64,000 bases of DNA, taken from the NCBI GenBank assembly GCA_041396585.1, contig JAWKYG010000001.1, positions 1 through 64,000 of the forward strand. The letters run 5' to 3'. The translations under genes were made by a program, and so were the position numbers. Numbering within the stretch: position 1 is the stretch's first letter; each line of letters begins with the position of its first letter. The notes below the pieces were generated by a model, which worked only from the letters and a program-made list of their open reading frames with translations, did not search any database and was not told where the DNA came from. The DNA is from JAUIAI01 sp041396585. GTDB taxonomy: Bacteria; Pseudomonadota; Gammaproteobacteria; Burkholderiales; Burkholderiaceae_E. Below, in pieces: positions 1 through 9,002 of this stretch.

Positions 1-74
1 CATCGATCGCCCGGGATCGGCCGTTCGTCCCGTCCCGGTGTCCGCTGCTCGTGCCGCTCATCGCATTGCTCCCT

Positions 75-983
75 ATGCCGGCCAAGCAGATGTCCGAATC
101 GACCGCCACGGTCAGCATGCGCGGGCTACCGCGCTGGGCCCTGTATGGCCTGCTGGTCCGACTGCACCGCCCGATCGGAACCTTGTTGCTGCTCTGGCCC
201 ACACTCTGGGCACTCTGGTTCGCCAGCGACGGCCTGCCCGACGCCTATCTGTTGTTCGCGTTCTCGCTGGGCACCTTGCTGATGCGCTCGGCCGGCTGTG
301 CGATCAACGACTACGCAGACCGTGAATTCGACCGCCACGTCATGCGCACCCGTGACCGGCCGGTCACCAGTGGCGCGATCCGTCCCCGCGAGGCGGTGGC
401 GGTGGCCGTGGCATTGGCGCTGTGTTCGTTCGTGTTGGTGCTGCCCATGAACCGGCTGACGATCGCGCTGGCATTCGTTGCGGCATTCGTTGCGGCCAGC
501 TATCCGTACACCAAGCGCTTTCTGGCCCTGCCGCAGGCCTATCTGGGCATCGCATTCGGTTTTGGCATTCCAATGGCCTATGCGGCGGTGCTGGGCGAAC
601 TGCCGGCGGCGGCCGGCTGGCTGTTACTGGCCAACGTGTTCTGGGCGCTGGCCTATGACACCGAGTATGCGATGGTCGATCGCGATGACGATCTGAAAAT
701 CGGCATCCGCACCGCCGCGATCACCTTCGGTCGCTTCGATGTCGCCGCGGTCATGTTCTGTTATGCCGTCACGCTCGCGCTGCTGGGCTGGGTCGGTCTG
801 ATCGAGGCGCGCGGATACTGGTACTGGGCCGGCCTGATGGTGGCGCTGCTGATCACCGGCTATCACTACCGGCTGATTCGCCGGCGCGATCGCGACGGTT
901 GCTTCGCCGCGTTCAATCACAACAACTGGTGGGGCGCGGCGGTGATGGCCGGGATCGTTCTGGACTACGCGCTGATCGGTTGA
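75..983 (+). CDS. ubiA: 4-hydroxybenzoate polyprenyltransferase UbiA
   Basis: This inner-membrane enzyme attaches the polyprenyl chain to 4-hydroxybenzoate, the second step of ubiquinone synthesis. The protein (about 302 aa) is strongly hydrophobic with roughly eight membrane helices. It carries both prenyl-diphosphate/Mg2+ binding Asp motifs: NDYADREFDRH in the first half and DTEYAMVDRDDD in the second. RLHRPIGTLLLLWPTLWALW near the N-terminus is a UbiA hallmark. The start is uncertain because no good ribosome site precedes ATG 75, ATG 90 or GTG 51; ATG 90 gives the length closest to E. coli UbiA. No chorismate lyase gene (ubiC, the usual neighbour) can be recognised in the 50 bases upstream. 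It converges on proC across a tandem-repeat gap. Confidence 0.95.
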   Translation: MPAKQMSESTATVSMRGLPRWALYGLLVRLHRPIGTLLLLWPTLWALWFASDGLPDAYLLFAFSLGTLLMRSAGCAINDYADREFDRHVMRTRDRPVTSGAIRPREAVAVAVALALCSFVLVLPMNRLTIALAFVAAFVAASYPYTKRFLALPQAYLGIAFGFGIPMAYAAVLGELPAAAGWLLLANVFWALAYDTEYAMVDRDDDLKIGIRTAAITFGRFDVAAVMFCYAVTLALLGWVGLIEARGYWYWAGLMVALLITGYHYRLIRRRDRDGCFAAFNHNNWWGAAVMAGIVLDYALIG

Positions 984-985
984 GG

Positions 986-1097
986 GGCTGAGAGGCTAAG
1001 CGGCTAAGCGGCTGAGAGGCTAAGCGGCTGAGAGGCTGAGAGGCTGAGAGGCTGAGAGGCTGAGAGGCTGAGAGGCTGAGAGGCTGAGAGGCTTAGA
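986..1097. repeat. Octanucleotide tandem repeat, 14 units
   Basis: Fourteen contiguous 8-bp units begin 3 bp after the ubiA stop: ten GGCTGAGA, three GGCTAAGC (units 2, 3 and 5) and one GGCTTAGA at the end. The last eight GGCTGAGA units are identical. The array lies between the convergent genes ubiA and proC and is followed by a G-rich stretch. Every unit carries a stop trinucleotide on the plus strand, and because 8 is not a multiple of 3 all three forward frames are closed. Confidence 0.95.
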
Positions 1098-1171
1098 GGC
1101 GGGGGGCAGAGCGCGATCCTGGCCGGCCTTCGCGCCGGCTCGCGGGCCACCGCCCCCGCGGATGCCGACGG

Positions 1172-1981
1172 TCAGTCGCCGCCGAGTTCGCGCCCGAGCT
1201 CGATGCTGCGATCGCGCGCGGCATGGACCGCGCGCCCGATCAGGCCGCCGATGTCCTCGGCATCCATCACCGCCAGGGCTGCTGCCGTGGTACCGCCCTT
1301 GGAGGTGACATTCTCACGCAGGGTGCCGGGCGCATCCTCGCTGGCGAGCGCGAGTTCCGCCGCGCCCTTGAAGGTTTGCAAAACCAGCGTGCGTGCCTGC
1401 TGCGCATCCAGGCCGATGTCCGCGGCGGCGGCCATCATCGCCTCCATCCAGCGAAACACATAGGCCGGGCCGCTGCCGCTGATCGCGGTGACCGCATCGA
1501 TCTGTGTCTCGCTGGACAGGCGCGTCACCTGGCCGACCGTGGCCAGCAGCGTCTCGGCGGTGGTCAGATCGGCCTCGCTTGCGCCGCTGCCGGCCACCAG
1601 GCCACTGACGCCTTGCCCGATCAGCGAGGGGGTGTTCGGCATCACACGGATGATGCGTTGATGACCGCCGAGCCAGCGACCGAGGTCGTGCATCAGAATG
1701 CCGGCGGCCACGCTGATCACGAGATTGCCGGCGAGTTTGTCGGCCAGCCCGCGGGCCACCTCGCGCATCACCTGTGGTTTGACCGCGAGCACGACGACAT
1801 CATCGGCAGCGAACGCGCCGGCCTGCTCCGCGACCGCGATACCGTAACGCTGTGCCGCCCGTTGACGGGTGGGCGCATAGGGGTCGACCGCGCGTATCTC
1901 GGTGGCCTGGCGGCCGCTGGCCAGCAGGCCGCCGATCAGTGCGCCGGCCATGTTGCCGGCACCAATGAAAATCAAGGACAT
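1172..1981 (-). CDS. proC: Pyrroline-5-carboxylate reductase
   Basis: Cytosolic enzyme for the last step of proline synthesis, the NAD(P)H reduction of pyrroline-5-carboxylate to proline. The 269-aa protein has normal family length. It opens with the Rossmann fingerprint IFIGAGNMAGALIGGLLASG. It ends with the family signature region, in which SGSGPAYVFRWMEAM and LRENVTSKGGTTAAAL are visible. In many gammaproteobacteria proC is next to yggS and pilT. Here yggS and pilT lie only 2 kb away, with murJ and rpsT inserted between. It is downstream of murJ on the same strand with a 92-bp gap, so co-transcription is possible but not shown. Confidence 0.97.
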   Translation of the reverse strand: MSLIFIGAGNMAGALIGGLLASGRQATEIRAVDPYAPTRQRAAQRYGIAVAEQAGAFAADDVVVLAVKPQVMREVARGLADKLAGNLVISVAAGILMHDLGRWLGGHQRIIRVMPNTPSLIGQGVSGLVAGSGASEADLTTAETLLATVGQVTRLSSETQIDAVTAISGSGPAYVFRWMEAMMAAAADIGLDAQQARTLVLQTFKGAAELALASEDAPGTLRENVTSKGGTTAAALAVMDAEDIGGLIGRAVHAARDRSIELGRELGGD

Positions 1982-2073
1982 GTCGGATCTCGTGTCGGGC
2001 CGGCGGGCAGGCCGGTGTCTGGCGGTTTCGGGCGTGCGCGGCAGTCGAGCCGCCCGACCCGGATAGCGCGATC

Positions 2074-3620
2074 TTACCGGCTTGGTCGCCGGGTCAAGGA
2101 CCAGGGGCGCAGACCGACAAGGGTCAGCGCAATCCCATACACGAGCGCACCCACCACCACGATGAACAGGACTTGCAGTGCCCGGGTGCGTGGGGCGATC
2201 TGCATCACCTCCCAGTTGAAACCCGGCAGCCAGACCATGATCACCGCCGCCAGACAGGCGAGCGCGACGCCCACCTGCAGAAGGAAGCGCAGCCAGCCAC
2301 GCGCCGGGGTGAAGCGACCGCTGCGGATCAGCAGCCAGCCGAGCAGCGCGGCATTGGCCAGCGCAGCGACCGAGATCGACAGCGCAAGCCCGGCATGGGC
2401 AAAGCGCGGCACCAGCACCAGGTTCAATGCCTGGGTCAGCACCATGGCCGCGACCGCGATCTTCACCGGTGTGCGCACATTCTGGCGGGCGAAGAATCCG
2501 GGCGCGAGAACCTTCACCGCCACGAAGCCGATCAGCCCGGGGGCGTAGCCCTGGACCGCCAGTGCGGTCATGCGCACATCCTCGCTGCCGAAACGGCCGT
2601 AGTGATAGAGCAGGGCGGTGAGTGGTTCGGCCATCAGGACCATGGCCAGTGCGCAGGGCAGCGCCAGGACGACCGCCAGCCGCAGGCCCCAGTCCAGCAG
2701 CAGGCTGTACTCCGCGTCGTCGTCGGCGGCCACGGCGGACGACAGACTGGGCAGCAATACGGTGCCCAGGGCGACGCCGAGCAGGCCCTGTGGGAATTCC
2801 ATCAACCGGTCGCCGAACGAGATCCAGGATACCGAGCCGGTGGTCAGTCGGGAGGCGATATGGGTGTTGATCAGCAGGCTGATCTGGTGCGCCGACACGG
2901 CCAGGATGCCCGGCGCCATCAGCGCCATCACGCGGCGGCTTCGCGGGTCTCTCAATGCGGCGCGCGCCGACAAACCGATGCGCGGCAGCAACCCCAGCCG
3001 GCGCAGCGGCAGCACCTGCATGGCCAGTTGCGCTACGCCGCCGACGATCACGCCGATGGCCAGCGCGATGATCGGCGGCTCCACGAGCGGCGCCAGCAAG
3101 AGCGCCGCCGCGATGATCGCGAGATTGAGCAGAACCGGCGTGAGCGCCGGTACCGCGAAGCGTTGCCAGTGTTGAGGATGCCGCCGCAGAGCGAAACCAG
3201 CGAGATCAGCACGATGTAGGGGAACATGATGCGGGTCATCAGCACGCCGGCATCGAAGGCGGCCGGATCGCGTGCCAGACCAGAGGCCACCAGCCAGAGC
3301 AGGGCGGGGGCGCCGACCACGCCCAGGGCGGCCACAGCGGCAACCACCCAGAACAGACCGGTGGCGACCCGGTCGATCAGATCATTCGGCCTCTGCCCGT
3401 CGCGCCTGGCGGCCGCCAGCAGCGGCACGAATGCCTGCGAGAATGCGCCCTCGGCGAACATCCGGCGCAACATGTTCGGCAGCCTGAAGGCCACGAAGAA
3501 GGCATCGGTGAACGCGCCGGCGCCGAAGATCGAGGCGATCAGATTCTCGCGGATCAGCCCGGCGATGCGGGATACGAAGGTCAAGGCACTGACCAGCGCG
3601 GCGGAGCGAAAGAGGTTCAC
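2074..3620 (-). CDS. murJ: Lipid II flippase MurJ (frameshift in sequence)
   Basis: Integral-membrane flippase of the MOP/MviN family that moves lipid II across the inner membrane for peptidoglycan synthesis. The N-terminal part (SRIAGLIRENLIASIFGAGA, then FRLPNMLRRMFAEGAFSQAF) is the MviN signature. The C-terminal part continues in another frame with further hydrophobic helices. The switch falls near bases 3163-3173: after GGILNT the expected WQRFAVPAL appears only if one base is restored. With that base the protein is about 515 aa, the normal length. MurJ is essential, so the break is most likely a sequencing error. The gene is divergent from rpsT across a 145-bp gap, a common arrangement in gammaproteobacteria. 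Confidence 0.93.
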
Positions 3621-3706
3621 GGAGGAGGTCGCGAGGCGGAGATGACCGCCGACGAAGGCCCGTCAGCGGGGTTTTCAACAGTGTTCTGGTCGAAAACCGT
3701 TGATAT

Positions 3707-3715
3707 TGCTATAAT
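3707..3715 (+). promoter_or_regulatory. Extended -10 promoter for rpsT
   Basis: A perfect -10 hexamer TATAAT (3710-3715) is preceded by TG at the extended -10 position (TGCTATAAT). No convincing -35 is present, as expected for an extended -10 promoter. It lies 50 bp before the rpsT start in an AT-rich patch that stands out against the surrounding GC-rich DNA. Confidence 0.75.
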
Positions 3716-3765
3716 TGAAGGCTTTTCCGGCGCAGGCCGGGTTTTCCTCATACTTTATCGGCGCT

Positions 3766-4029
3766 ATGGCAAATATCAAGTCGGCTCGCAAGCGCGCGCG
3801 CCAGAATGTCTCCCGCAACCAACTCAAGTCTGCGCAGCGTTCGCAGCTTCGCACCGCGATCAAGAAGGTCCGCAAGGCCGTCGCCGCGGGTGACAAGGCT
3901 GCCGCAACCACGGCCTTTCAGGCATCGCAGTCGGTGATCGACGGCTTCGCCGGCAAGCGGATCATTCATCGCAACACCGCTTCCCGCTACAAGAGCCGTC
4001 TGGCCGCCGCCGTGCGCGCCATGGGCTGA
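3766..4029 (+). CDS. rpsT: Small-subunit ribosomal protein S20
   Basis: Primary 16S rRNA-binding protein of the 30S subunit. The 87-aa, very basic product starts MANIKSARKRARQNVSRNQL and contains KRIIHRNTASRYKSRLAAAV, both diagnostic for S20. ATG 3766 is chosen because it gives the canonical MANIKSA N-terminus; an in-frame upstream extension is not homologous to S20. It is monocistronic: an extended -10 promoter precedes it and a hairpin terminator follows 50 bp after its stop. Confidence 0.99.
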   Translation: MANIKSARKRARQNVSRNQLKSAQRSQLRTAIKKVRKAVAAGDKAAATTAFQASQSVIDGFAGKRIIHRNTASRYKSRLAAAVRAMG

Positions 4030-4078
4030 GAACCTCCGGGGTTCTCATGCGCTGGCCCTGACGGGCCACCGATCAACG

Positions 4079-4111
4079 AACCGGCGCATGCGGGCGCCGG
4101 TCGTTTCGTTT
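4079..4111 (+). terminator. Intrinsic terminator of rpsT
   Basis: A perfect 8-bp stem, ACCGGCGC / GCGCCGGT, with a 6-nt loop (ATGCGG) is followed by the T-rich run TCGTTTCGTTT. It lies 50 bp after the rpsT stop and before the convergent yggS. Confidence 0.8.
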
Positions 4112-4136
4112 CCGGGCCAGGCCAACGGCCCCGGCC

Positions 4137-4860
4137 TCACGGCATGATCCTGGCTGCGCGCTGTCCGAACAGGGCCGTGCCCACCGGACCATGGTCGCGC
4201 CCTCGCGGATCGCCACTTCGAGATCCGCGCTCATGCGCACATCGACAAGGTGTCGAAGCCCGCCCTCTGATCGGCCGGCAGACTGGCGCCGATCTCGCGC
4301 GCCAGCGCGAGCATCCGAGCAAACGCGGGGGCGGCATCCTCAGGCCGCTCGGTGGGTGCCGGAATCGCCATCAGGCCCCTGAGCCGCAAGCCGGGCAGCC
4401 TGGCCACCGCCTGCGCCAGGGCGGGCGCCTGTTCGGGCGTGCAGCCATGCTTGCTCGCCTCGTCGTCGATGTTGACCTGAACGCAGACCTGCAGCGCCGC
4501 CATGGCGGCGGGCCGTTGCGCTGACAGCCGCTCGGCGATCTTGAGCCGATCGACGGTATGCACCCAGGCGAAGTGTTCGGCGATCGGGCGGGTCTTGTTC
4601 GACTGGATCGGGCCGATGAAGTGCCATTCGAGGTCCAGCCCGGCAAGCGCCTGCTGCTTGCTCAGCGCCTCTTGCAGGTAGTTCTCGCCAAATGCCTGCT
4701 GACCCGCTTGGGCGAGTGCACGCACCGCATCGGCATCGAAGGTCTTGGATACCGCCAGCAGGCGCACGGAACCGGGCTCGCGGCCCGCCCCTCGGCTCGC
4801 CTGTCCGATTCTGTCGAGTACCGCTGCGAGGCGCTCACGCGCGCCGGAGTCACCGTTCAT
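4137..4860 (-). CDS. yggS: YggS/PROSC-family PLP homeostasis protein (frameshifts)
   Basis: Pyridoxal-phosphate-binding protein of the alanine-racemase-like barrel fold, involved in vitamin B6 and amino-acid homeostasis. Visible motifs are LLAVSKTF (the PLP lysine), FGENYLQEAL, WHFIGPIQSNKTR and GLMAIPAPTE. The 3' end is broken. After GFDTLSM the frame changes near 4236-4243 to give MSADLEVAIREGATMVR, and changes again near 4183-4187, where one G is missing, to give VGTALFGQR and the true stop. Repaired length is about 240 aa, the usual size. ATG 4860 gives a family-like N-terminus. The gene is divergent from pilT, as in many gammaproteobacteria. Confidence 0.92.
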
Positions 4861-4962
4861 GGCTTGAAAACGCCCTGTTTGTCGCATGCGCCTTACCGAT
4901 ATCGCGCGGGTTGGGGATTATTTCACGGTCATACCGCGTCCCAGGAAAGGATCCCACCCGCG

Positions 4963-6006
4963 ATGGATATTGCAGAACTGCTGACGTTTGCCGTCAAGAA
5001 CAAGGCTTCGGACTTGCATCTCTCGGCCGGCCTGCCGCCGATGATCCGGGTCCACGGTGACGTTCGCCGGATCAACCTGCCGCCCATGGAACACCAGGAC
5101 GTGCACGGGATGATCTACGACATCATGAACGATTCGCAGCGCAAGGAGTACGAGGAGAACCTCGAGTGCGACTTCTCGTTTGCGATTCCCGGGCTGGCCC
5201 GTTTCCGTGTCAATGCCTTCGTGCAGAACCGCGGCGCCGGTGCGGTGATGCGGACGATTCCTTCCAAGATCCTGACCCTCGAAGAACTCAATGCGCCAAA
5301 GATCTTCGAGCAGATCTCCGACCAGCCGCGTGGTCTGGTGCTGGTGACCGGCCCGACCGGCTCGGGCAAGTCCACGACGCTGGCCGCGATGATCAACTAT
5401 GTGAACGAAAACCACTATGGTCACATCCTGACCGTGGAGGATCCGATCGAGTTCGTGCACGAGTCCAAGCGCTGCCTGGTCAATCAGCGCGAGGTCGGTC
5501 CGATGACCCTGTCGTTCGCCAACGCCCTCAAGTCTGCGCTGCGTGAAGACCCGGACATCATCCTGGTCGGCGAGATGCGCGATCTGGAAACCATCCGGCT
5601 GGCGATGACCGCGGCCGAGACCGGCCACCTCGTGTTCGGCACGCTGCACACGTCTTCGGCCGCCAAGACCATCGACCGTATCGTCGATGTGTTCCCGGCC
5701 GCCGAGAAGGAGATGGTGCGGGCCATGCTCTCGGAGTCGCTGCGCGCTGTGATCTCGCAATCATTGCTCAAGACCAAGGACGGCTCGGGCCGCGTGGCCG
5801 CGCACGAGATCATGATCGGCACCCCGGCCATTCGCAACCTGATCCGCGAGGCCAAGGTGTCGCAGATGAATGCCGCCATTCAGACGGGCGGAGCGCTGGG
5901 CATGCAGACGCTGGACCAGTGCCTGACCGATCTGGTGCGCAAGAACCAGATCAGCATGGCCGAGGCGCGCGCGGCGGCAACCGTCAAAGAGAACTTCCCG
6001 GGCTGA
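4963..6006 (+). CDS. pilT: Type IV pilus retraction ATPase PilT
   Basis: Hexameric cytoplasmic ATPase that powers depolymerisation of type IV pili and twitching motility. The 347-aa protein starts MDIAELLTFAVKNKASDLHL, a PilT hallmark. Motifs are Walker A GPTGSGKST, the acidic box LTVEDPIEFVH, Walker B DPDIILVGEMRDLET and the His box GTLHTSSAAKTIDRI. ATG 4963 is preceded by AGGAAAGG at 4943-4950. An in-frame upstream extension overlapping yggS is not homologous and was excluded. pilU follows after 97 bp. Confidence 0.98.
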   Translation: MDIAELLTFAVKNKASDLHLSAGLPPMIRVHGDVRRINLPPMEHQDVHGMIYDIMNDSQRKEYEENLECDFSFAIPGLARFRVNAFVQNRGAGAVMRTIPSKILTLEELNAPKIFEQISDQPRGLVLVTGPTGSGKSTTLAAMINYVNENHYGHILTVEDPIEFVHESKRCLVNQREVGPMTLSFANALKSALREDPDIILVGEMRDLETIRLAMTAAETGHLVFGTLHTSSAAKTIDRIVDVFPAAEKEMVRAMLSESLRAVISQSLLKTKDGSGRVAAHEIMIGTPAIRNLIREAKVSQMNAAIQTGGALGMQTLDQCLTDLVRKNQISMAEARAAATVKENFPG

Positions 6007-6103
6007 GTCTGGCGGCCGGCATACGGCCGAGGCGAGTCAGAACCGGTTCGATGGCGGGCGCGACCCGCCATCGCCACGAATTCACGAGCAGGGATCGAAC
6101 GCG

Positions 6104-7243
6104 ATGGAAAGAGAACAGGCCTCGAAGTTTCTTCAGGACATCCTGAAGCTGATGGTGACCAAGGGCGGTTCGGACCTGTTCCTGACCGCAGAGTTTCCGC
6201 CGGCCTTCAAGGTCGATGGCAAGGTGGTGCCGATCTCGAATGTGCCGCTCACCGCCAAGCACACGATCGAGCTGGCGCGGGCGCTGATGAACGATCGCCA
6301 GGCCGCGCAGTTCGAGGAGCATCACGAGGTCAACTTCGCGATCAGCCCGGTCGGCGTGGGCCGCTTTCGTGTCAACGCATTCATGCAGCTCGGCCGGGTC
6401 GGCCTGGTGCTGCGGATCATCAAGAGCGAGATTCCGGCCTTTTCAGAGTTGAATCTGCCGCCGCAGCTGGCCGACCTGGTGATGTACAAGCGCGGTCTGA
6501 TCATTGTCGTGGGCGCCACCGGCTCGGGCAAATCGAACACCCTGGCCGCCATGCTCGGGCACCGCAACGAGCACTCCTACGGGCACATCGTCACCATCGA
6601 GGATCCGGTCGAGTTCGTGCATCCGCACAAGAACTGCATCGTGACCCACCGCGAAGTCGGCGTCGATACCGCCAACTGGGACATTGCGCTCAAGAACACG
6701 CTGCGTCAGGCGCCCGATGTGATCATGATCGGCGAGATTCGCGACCGCGAGACCATGGAGCACGCGGTCGCCTTTGCCGAGACCGGTCATCTGTGCTTGT
6801 CCACCCTGCATGCCAACAGTGCCAACCAGGCGCTGGACCGAATCATCAACTTCTTCCCCGAGGAGCGGCGCCACCAGTTGTTGATGGATCTGTCTCTGAA
6901 TCTGCGCGGTGTGATCTCACAACGCCTGATTCCGGCGGCCACCGGCAAGGGACGCCTGCCGGCCGTGGAGATCATGCTGAACTCGCCGTTGATCTCGGAT
7001 CTGGTCTTCAAGGGTGAGGTCGGTTCGATCAAGGAGATCATGAAGAAGAGTCGCGAGATCGGCATGCAGACCTTCGACCAGGCACTGTTCGATCTGTTCG
7101 AGGCCGACCTGATCACCTACGAGGACGCGTTGCGCAACGCCGACTCGGTCAACGACCTGCGCCTGACCATCAAGCTCAACAGCAAGAATGCCGAGAAGGA
7201 TCTGGGGCGCAGCACCTCGCATCTGGGCATCGTCGAGAGCTGA
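6104..7243 (+). CDS. pilU: PilT-like accessory retraction ATPase PilU
   Basis: PilT paralogue that assists pilus retraction under load. The 379-aa protein has Walker A GATGSGKSNTLAAMLG, the acidic box VTIEDPVEFVHP, Walker B APDVIMIGEIRDRETME and LSTLHANSANQALDRIINFF. The SNT after the P-loop lysine and the longer, charged C-terminal tail separate PilU from PilT. A GCAGGGATCG ribosome site precedes the ATG. The pilT-pilU pair is probably co-transcribed. Confidence 0.97.
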   Translation: MEREQASKFLQDILKLMVTKGGSDLFLTAEFPPAFKVDGKVVPISNVPLTAKHTIELARALMNDRQAAQFEEHHEVNFAISPVGVGRFRVNAFMQLGRVGLVLRIIKSEIPAFSELNLPPQLADLVMYKRGLIIVVGATGSGKSNTLAAMLGHRNEHSYGHIVTIEDPVEFVHPHKNCIVTHREVGVDTANWDIALKNTLRQAPDVIMIGEIRDRETMEHAVAFAETGHLCLSTLHANSANQALDRIINFFPEERRHQLLMDLSLNLRGVISQRLIPAATGKGRLPAVEIMLNSPLISDLVFKGEVGSIKEIMKKSREIGMQTFDQALFDLFEADLITYEDALRNADSVNDLRLTIKLNSKNAEKDLGRSTSHLGIVES

Positions 7244-7382
7244 GTACGGGGCAAATACCCACCCGGAACTCCAGGTCGGCGCCTGGCAGCTTGCGGTTAC
7301 GCGATCCGAATGGCGACAAGCCGGGTGATATTGCGAGCATTTTCGGTGTATCTTGGGCGGTCAACTCCCAGAGGACGAGCCG

Positions 7383-7529
7383 ATGAAATTCACTGCCCTG
7401 ATCGCCGTTGTCGCGCTGAGTGCCGCAGCCGCCCTGACAGTCATCGTGCCAGGACAAGTGTCTTCGGCCAATGTTTCCGTGGGATCTTTCCTGCATCTGG
7501 ATGCCGGCTACAAGACCTGGCGCTGGTGA
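7383..7529 (+). CDS. Small putative secreted or membrane peptide (48 aa)
   Basis: An ATG with a good ribosome site (GAGGACG, 7-bp spacing) opens a 48-codon frame. It encodes a lysine, then a hydrophobic stretch (FTALIAVVALSAAAALTVIV), then a possible signal-peptidase site around VSSA, then about 20 residues ending YKTWRW. This layout resembles a signal peptide plus a very short mature peptide, or a single-pass membrane peptide. I do not recognise the family. It sits alone between pilU and the convergent rlmL-like gene, so it may be its own transcript. The ribosome site and signal-like N-terminus support a real gene, but size alone makes it uncertain. Confidence 0.5.
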   Translation: MKFTALIAVVALSAAAALTVIVPGQVSSANVSVGSFLHLDAGYKTWRW

Positions 7530-7576
7530 GGTCTCGCGCCGCCCCGATGGGCACCGCATTCGTCGAGTGGTGTGAG

Positions 7577-8968
7577 CTAGCGCCCGCCCGCGCGCGGTCC
7601 TGGCCGCGTCGCCGGCGTTCGATCTTCTGTGCCACCAAGATCGAACACGAACAGACGGCAATCGAGCGCGCCGTTCATCACCGGAATCTTGCGGCGCGGA
7701 CGTAGCCCGAGGCGCCCCGGCAACTGGCGATCGCTGGTCAGCCAGGCCAGTGTCCAGCCGGCAAATGCATCGCGCAGGTGGCGTCCCAGCGCCAGCATGC
7801 GTGCATCGTCGCCCAATGCGCCCAGGCGTTCGCCGTACGGCGGGTTGGTGACGATCCAGCCGGGCGTGAGCCCACGCGGCGGCGTGAGCGTCTGAACATC
7901 GGCCACCTTGAACGCGATGGCCGCGGCGGGCAGACCGGCCCGCTGCGCATTGGCACGAGCCATGCAGAACCGCTTCGGGATCGATGTCCGAGGCGAAGAC
8001 CGCGGTTGCGTCGGGGCGTCTGCCCACGGACGGGCGCCGGTCAACCGGGCCCCGGTCTGGCAGATCCGACACCGGTGGCCGATATCCGGGCAGCCGCTCG
8101 AAGCCGAATTCGCGCTCGCCGCCGGCGGCGATGCCCGCCAGACGTTGCGCGGCCTCGATGACGATCGTGCCCGAGCCGCAGAACGGTCCAGCAACGGGCT
8201 GCCCGGCGTCCAGCCGGCCAGCAGCGGCAGCGCGGCGGCCAGATTCTCTTTCAGGGGCGCCGCACCCTTGTCGTGCCGCCCACGCCAGCCCCGCTTGAAC
8301 AGGCTCTCGCCGCTGAGATCGAGATAGATCAGGGCCTGATGCTCGTCGACGAAGGCCATGATCCGGACATCGGGGGCACGCGTGTCGACATCGGGCCGCT
8401 CGCCGGTGAGTTCGCGCAGCCGGTCGACCACGGCATCTTTGATGCGCAGCGTGACCATGTTCAGACTGCGCACCCTGGCGCGGCGCGCCCGCGTGTCCAC
8501 GCGCAGGCTGAGCCGCGCATCGAGCACGCTCTCCCAGGCGACGGTGGCCGCGAGCCGGCCGATGTCCTTGTCATTGCGGTAGCTGCCACCGGCCAGCAGC
8601 AGCAGGATCCGGCTGGCCAGGCGTGACTGGCGGTTCAGGCGAACCGCACAGGCCCAGTCGCCACGGCAGGCCACACCGGCCGCGTCGGTACGCACATCCC
8701 GGGCACCCATGGCGGCGAGCTCCACCGCCAGCAATTCCTCGAGCCCCTGCGGGCAGGTGGCGAACAGATCCACCAGGGTGGGTGAATCCGGATTGCGCCA
8801 GGGCGTGGCGGCAGGCTGCGCGGCGAGCTCCGGCTGCGGGGCCGCTTCGATCTGCCTCGCAGGGGCCCCGGAGGCCGCCCGCGTGGCGCGCGCCGATTCC
8901 CAGGCCGTGCGAATGTCACGAACGACCGTTGGCGTGTCGTCTCGCGAGGACCTTCGGGAACGATTCAT
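7577..8968 (-). CDS. THUMP-domain class I rRNA methyltransferase, RlmL-like (two compensating frameshifts)
   Basis: Predicted SAM-dependent methyltransferase of the RlmL (23S rRNA m2G) type. After a Pro/Ala/Arg-rich N-terminal tail of about 55 residues come the family start LFATCPQGLEELLAVELA, the THUMP domain, the SAM region and the catalytic motif IVTNPPYGERLGALGDD. Two breaks cancel each other. One C is lost near 8185-8188, where the SAM motif should read LLDPFCGSGTIVIEA. One base is gained near 7959-7962, where VLHARANAQRAG resumes. Net length is about 463 aa, so only the RlmL half of the E. coli RlmKL fusion is present. The start is taken at ATG 8968; the true start may lie closer to the family core. 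Confidence 0.85.
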   Translation of the reverse strand: MNRSRRSSRDDTPTVVRDIRTAWESARATRAASGAPARQIEAAPQPELAAQPAATPWRNPDSPTLVDLFATCPQGLEELLAVELAAMGARDVRTDAAGVACRGDWACAVRLNRQSRLASRILLLLAGGSYRNDKDIGRLAATVAWESVLDARLSLRVDTRARRARVRSLNMVTLRIKDAVVDRLRELTGERPDVDTRAPDVRIMAFVDEHQALIYLDLSGESLFKRGWRGRHDKGAAPLKENLAAALPLLAGWTPGSPLLDRSAARARSSSRPRNVWRASPPAASANSASSGCPDIGHRCRICQTGARLTGARPWADAPTQPRSSPRTSIPKRFCMARANAQRAGLPAAAIAFKVADVQTLTPPRGLTPGWIVTNPPYGERLGALGDDARMLALGRHLRDAFAGWTLAWLTSDRQLPGRLGLRPRRKIPVMNGALDCRLFVFDLGGTEDRTPATRPGPRAGGR

Positions 8969-9002
8969 GGCCGTGCGCCGCGCAGACCGACCTGATCGGA
9001 CA

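Noticed and set aside
1223..2548. Plus-strand frame of 441 codons antisense to proC and murJ
   Set aside because: Composition is typical of an antisense shadow and the conserved proteins are on the minus strand.
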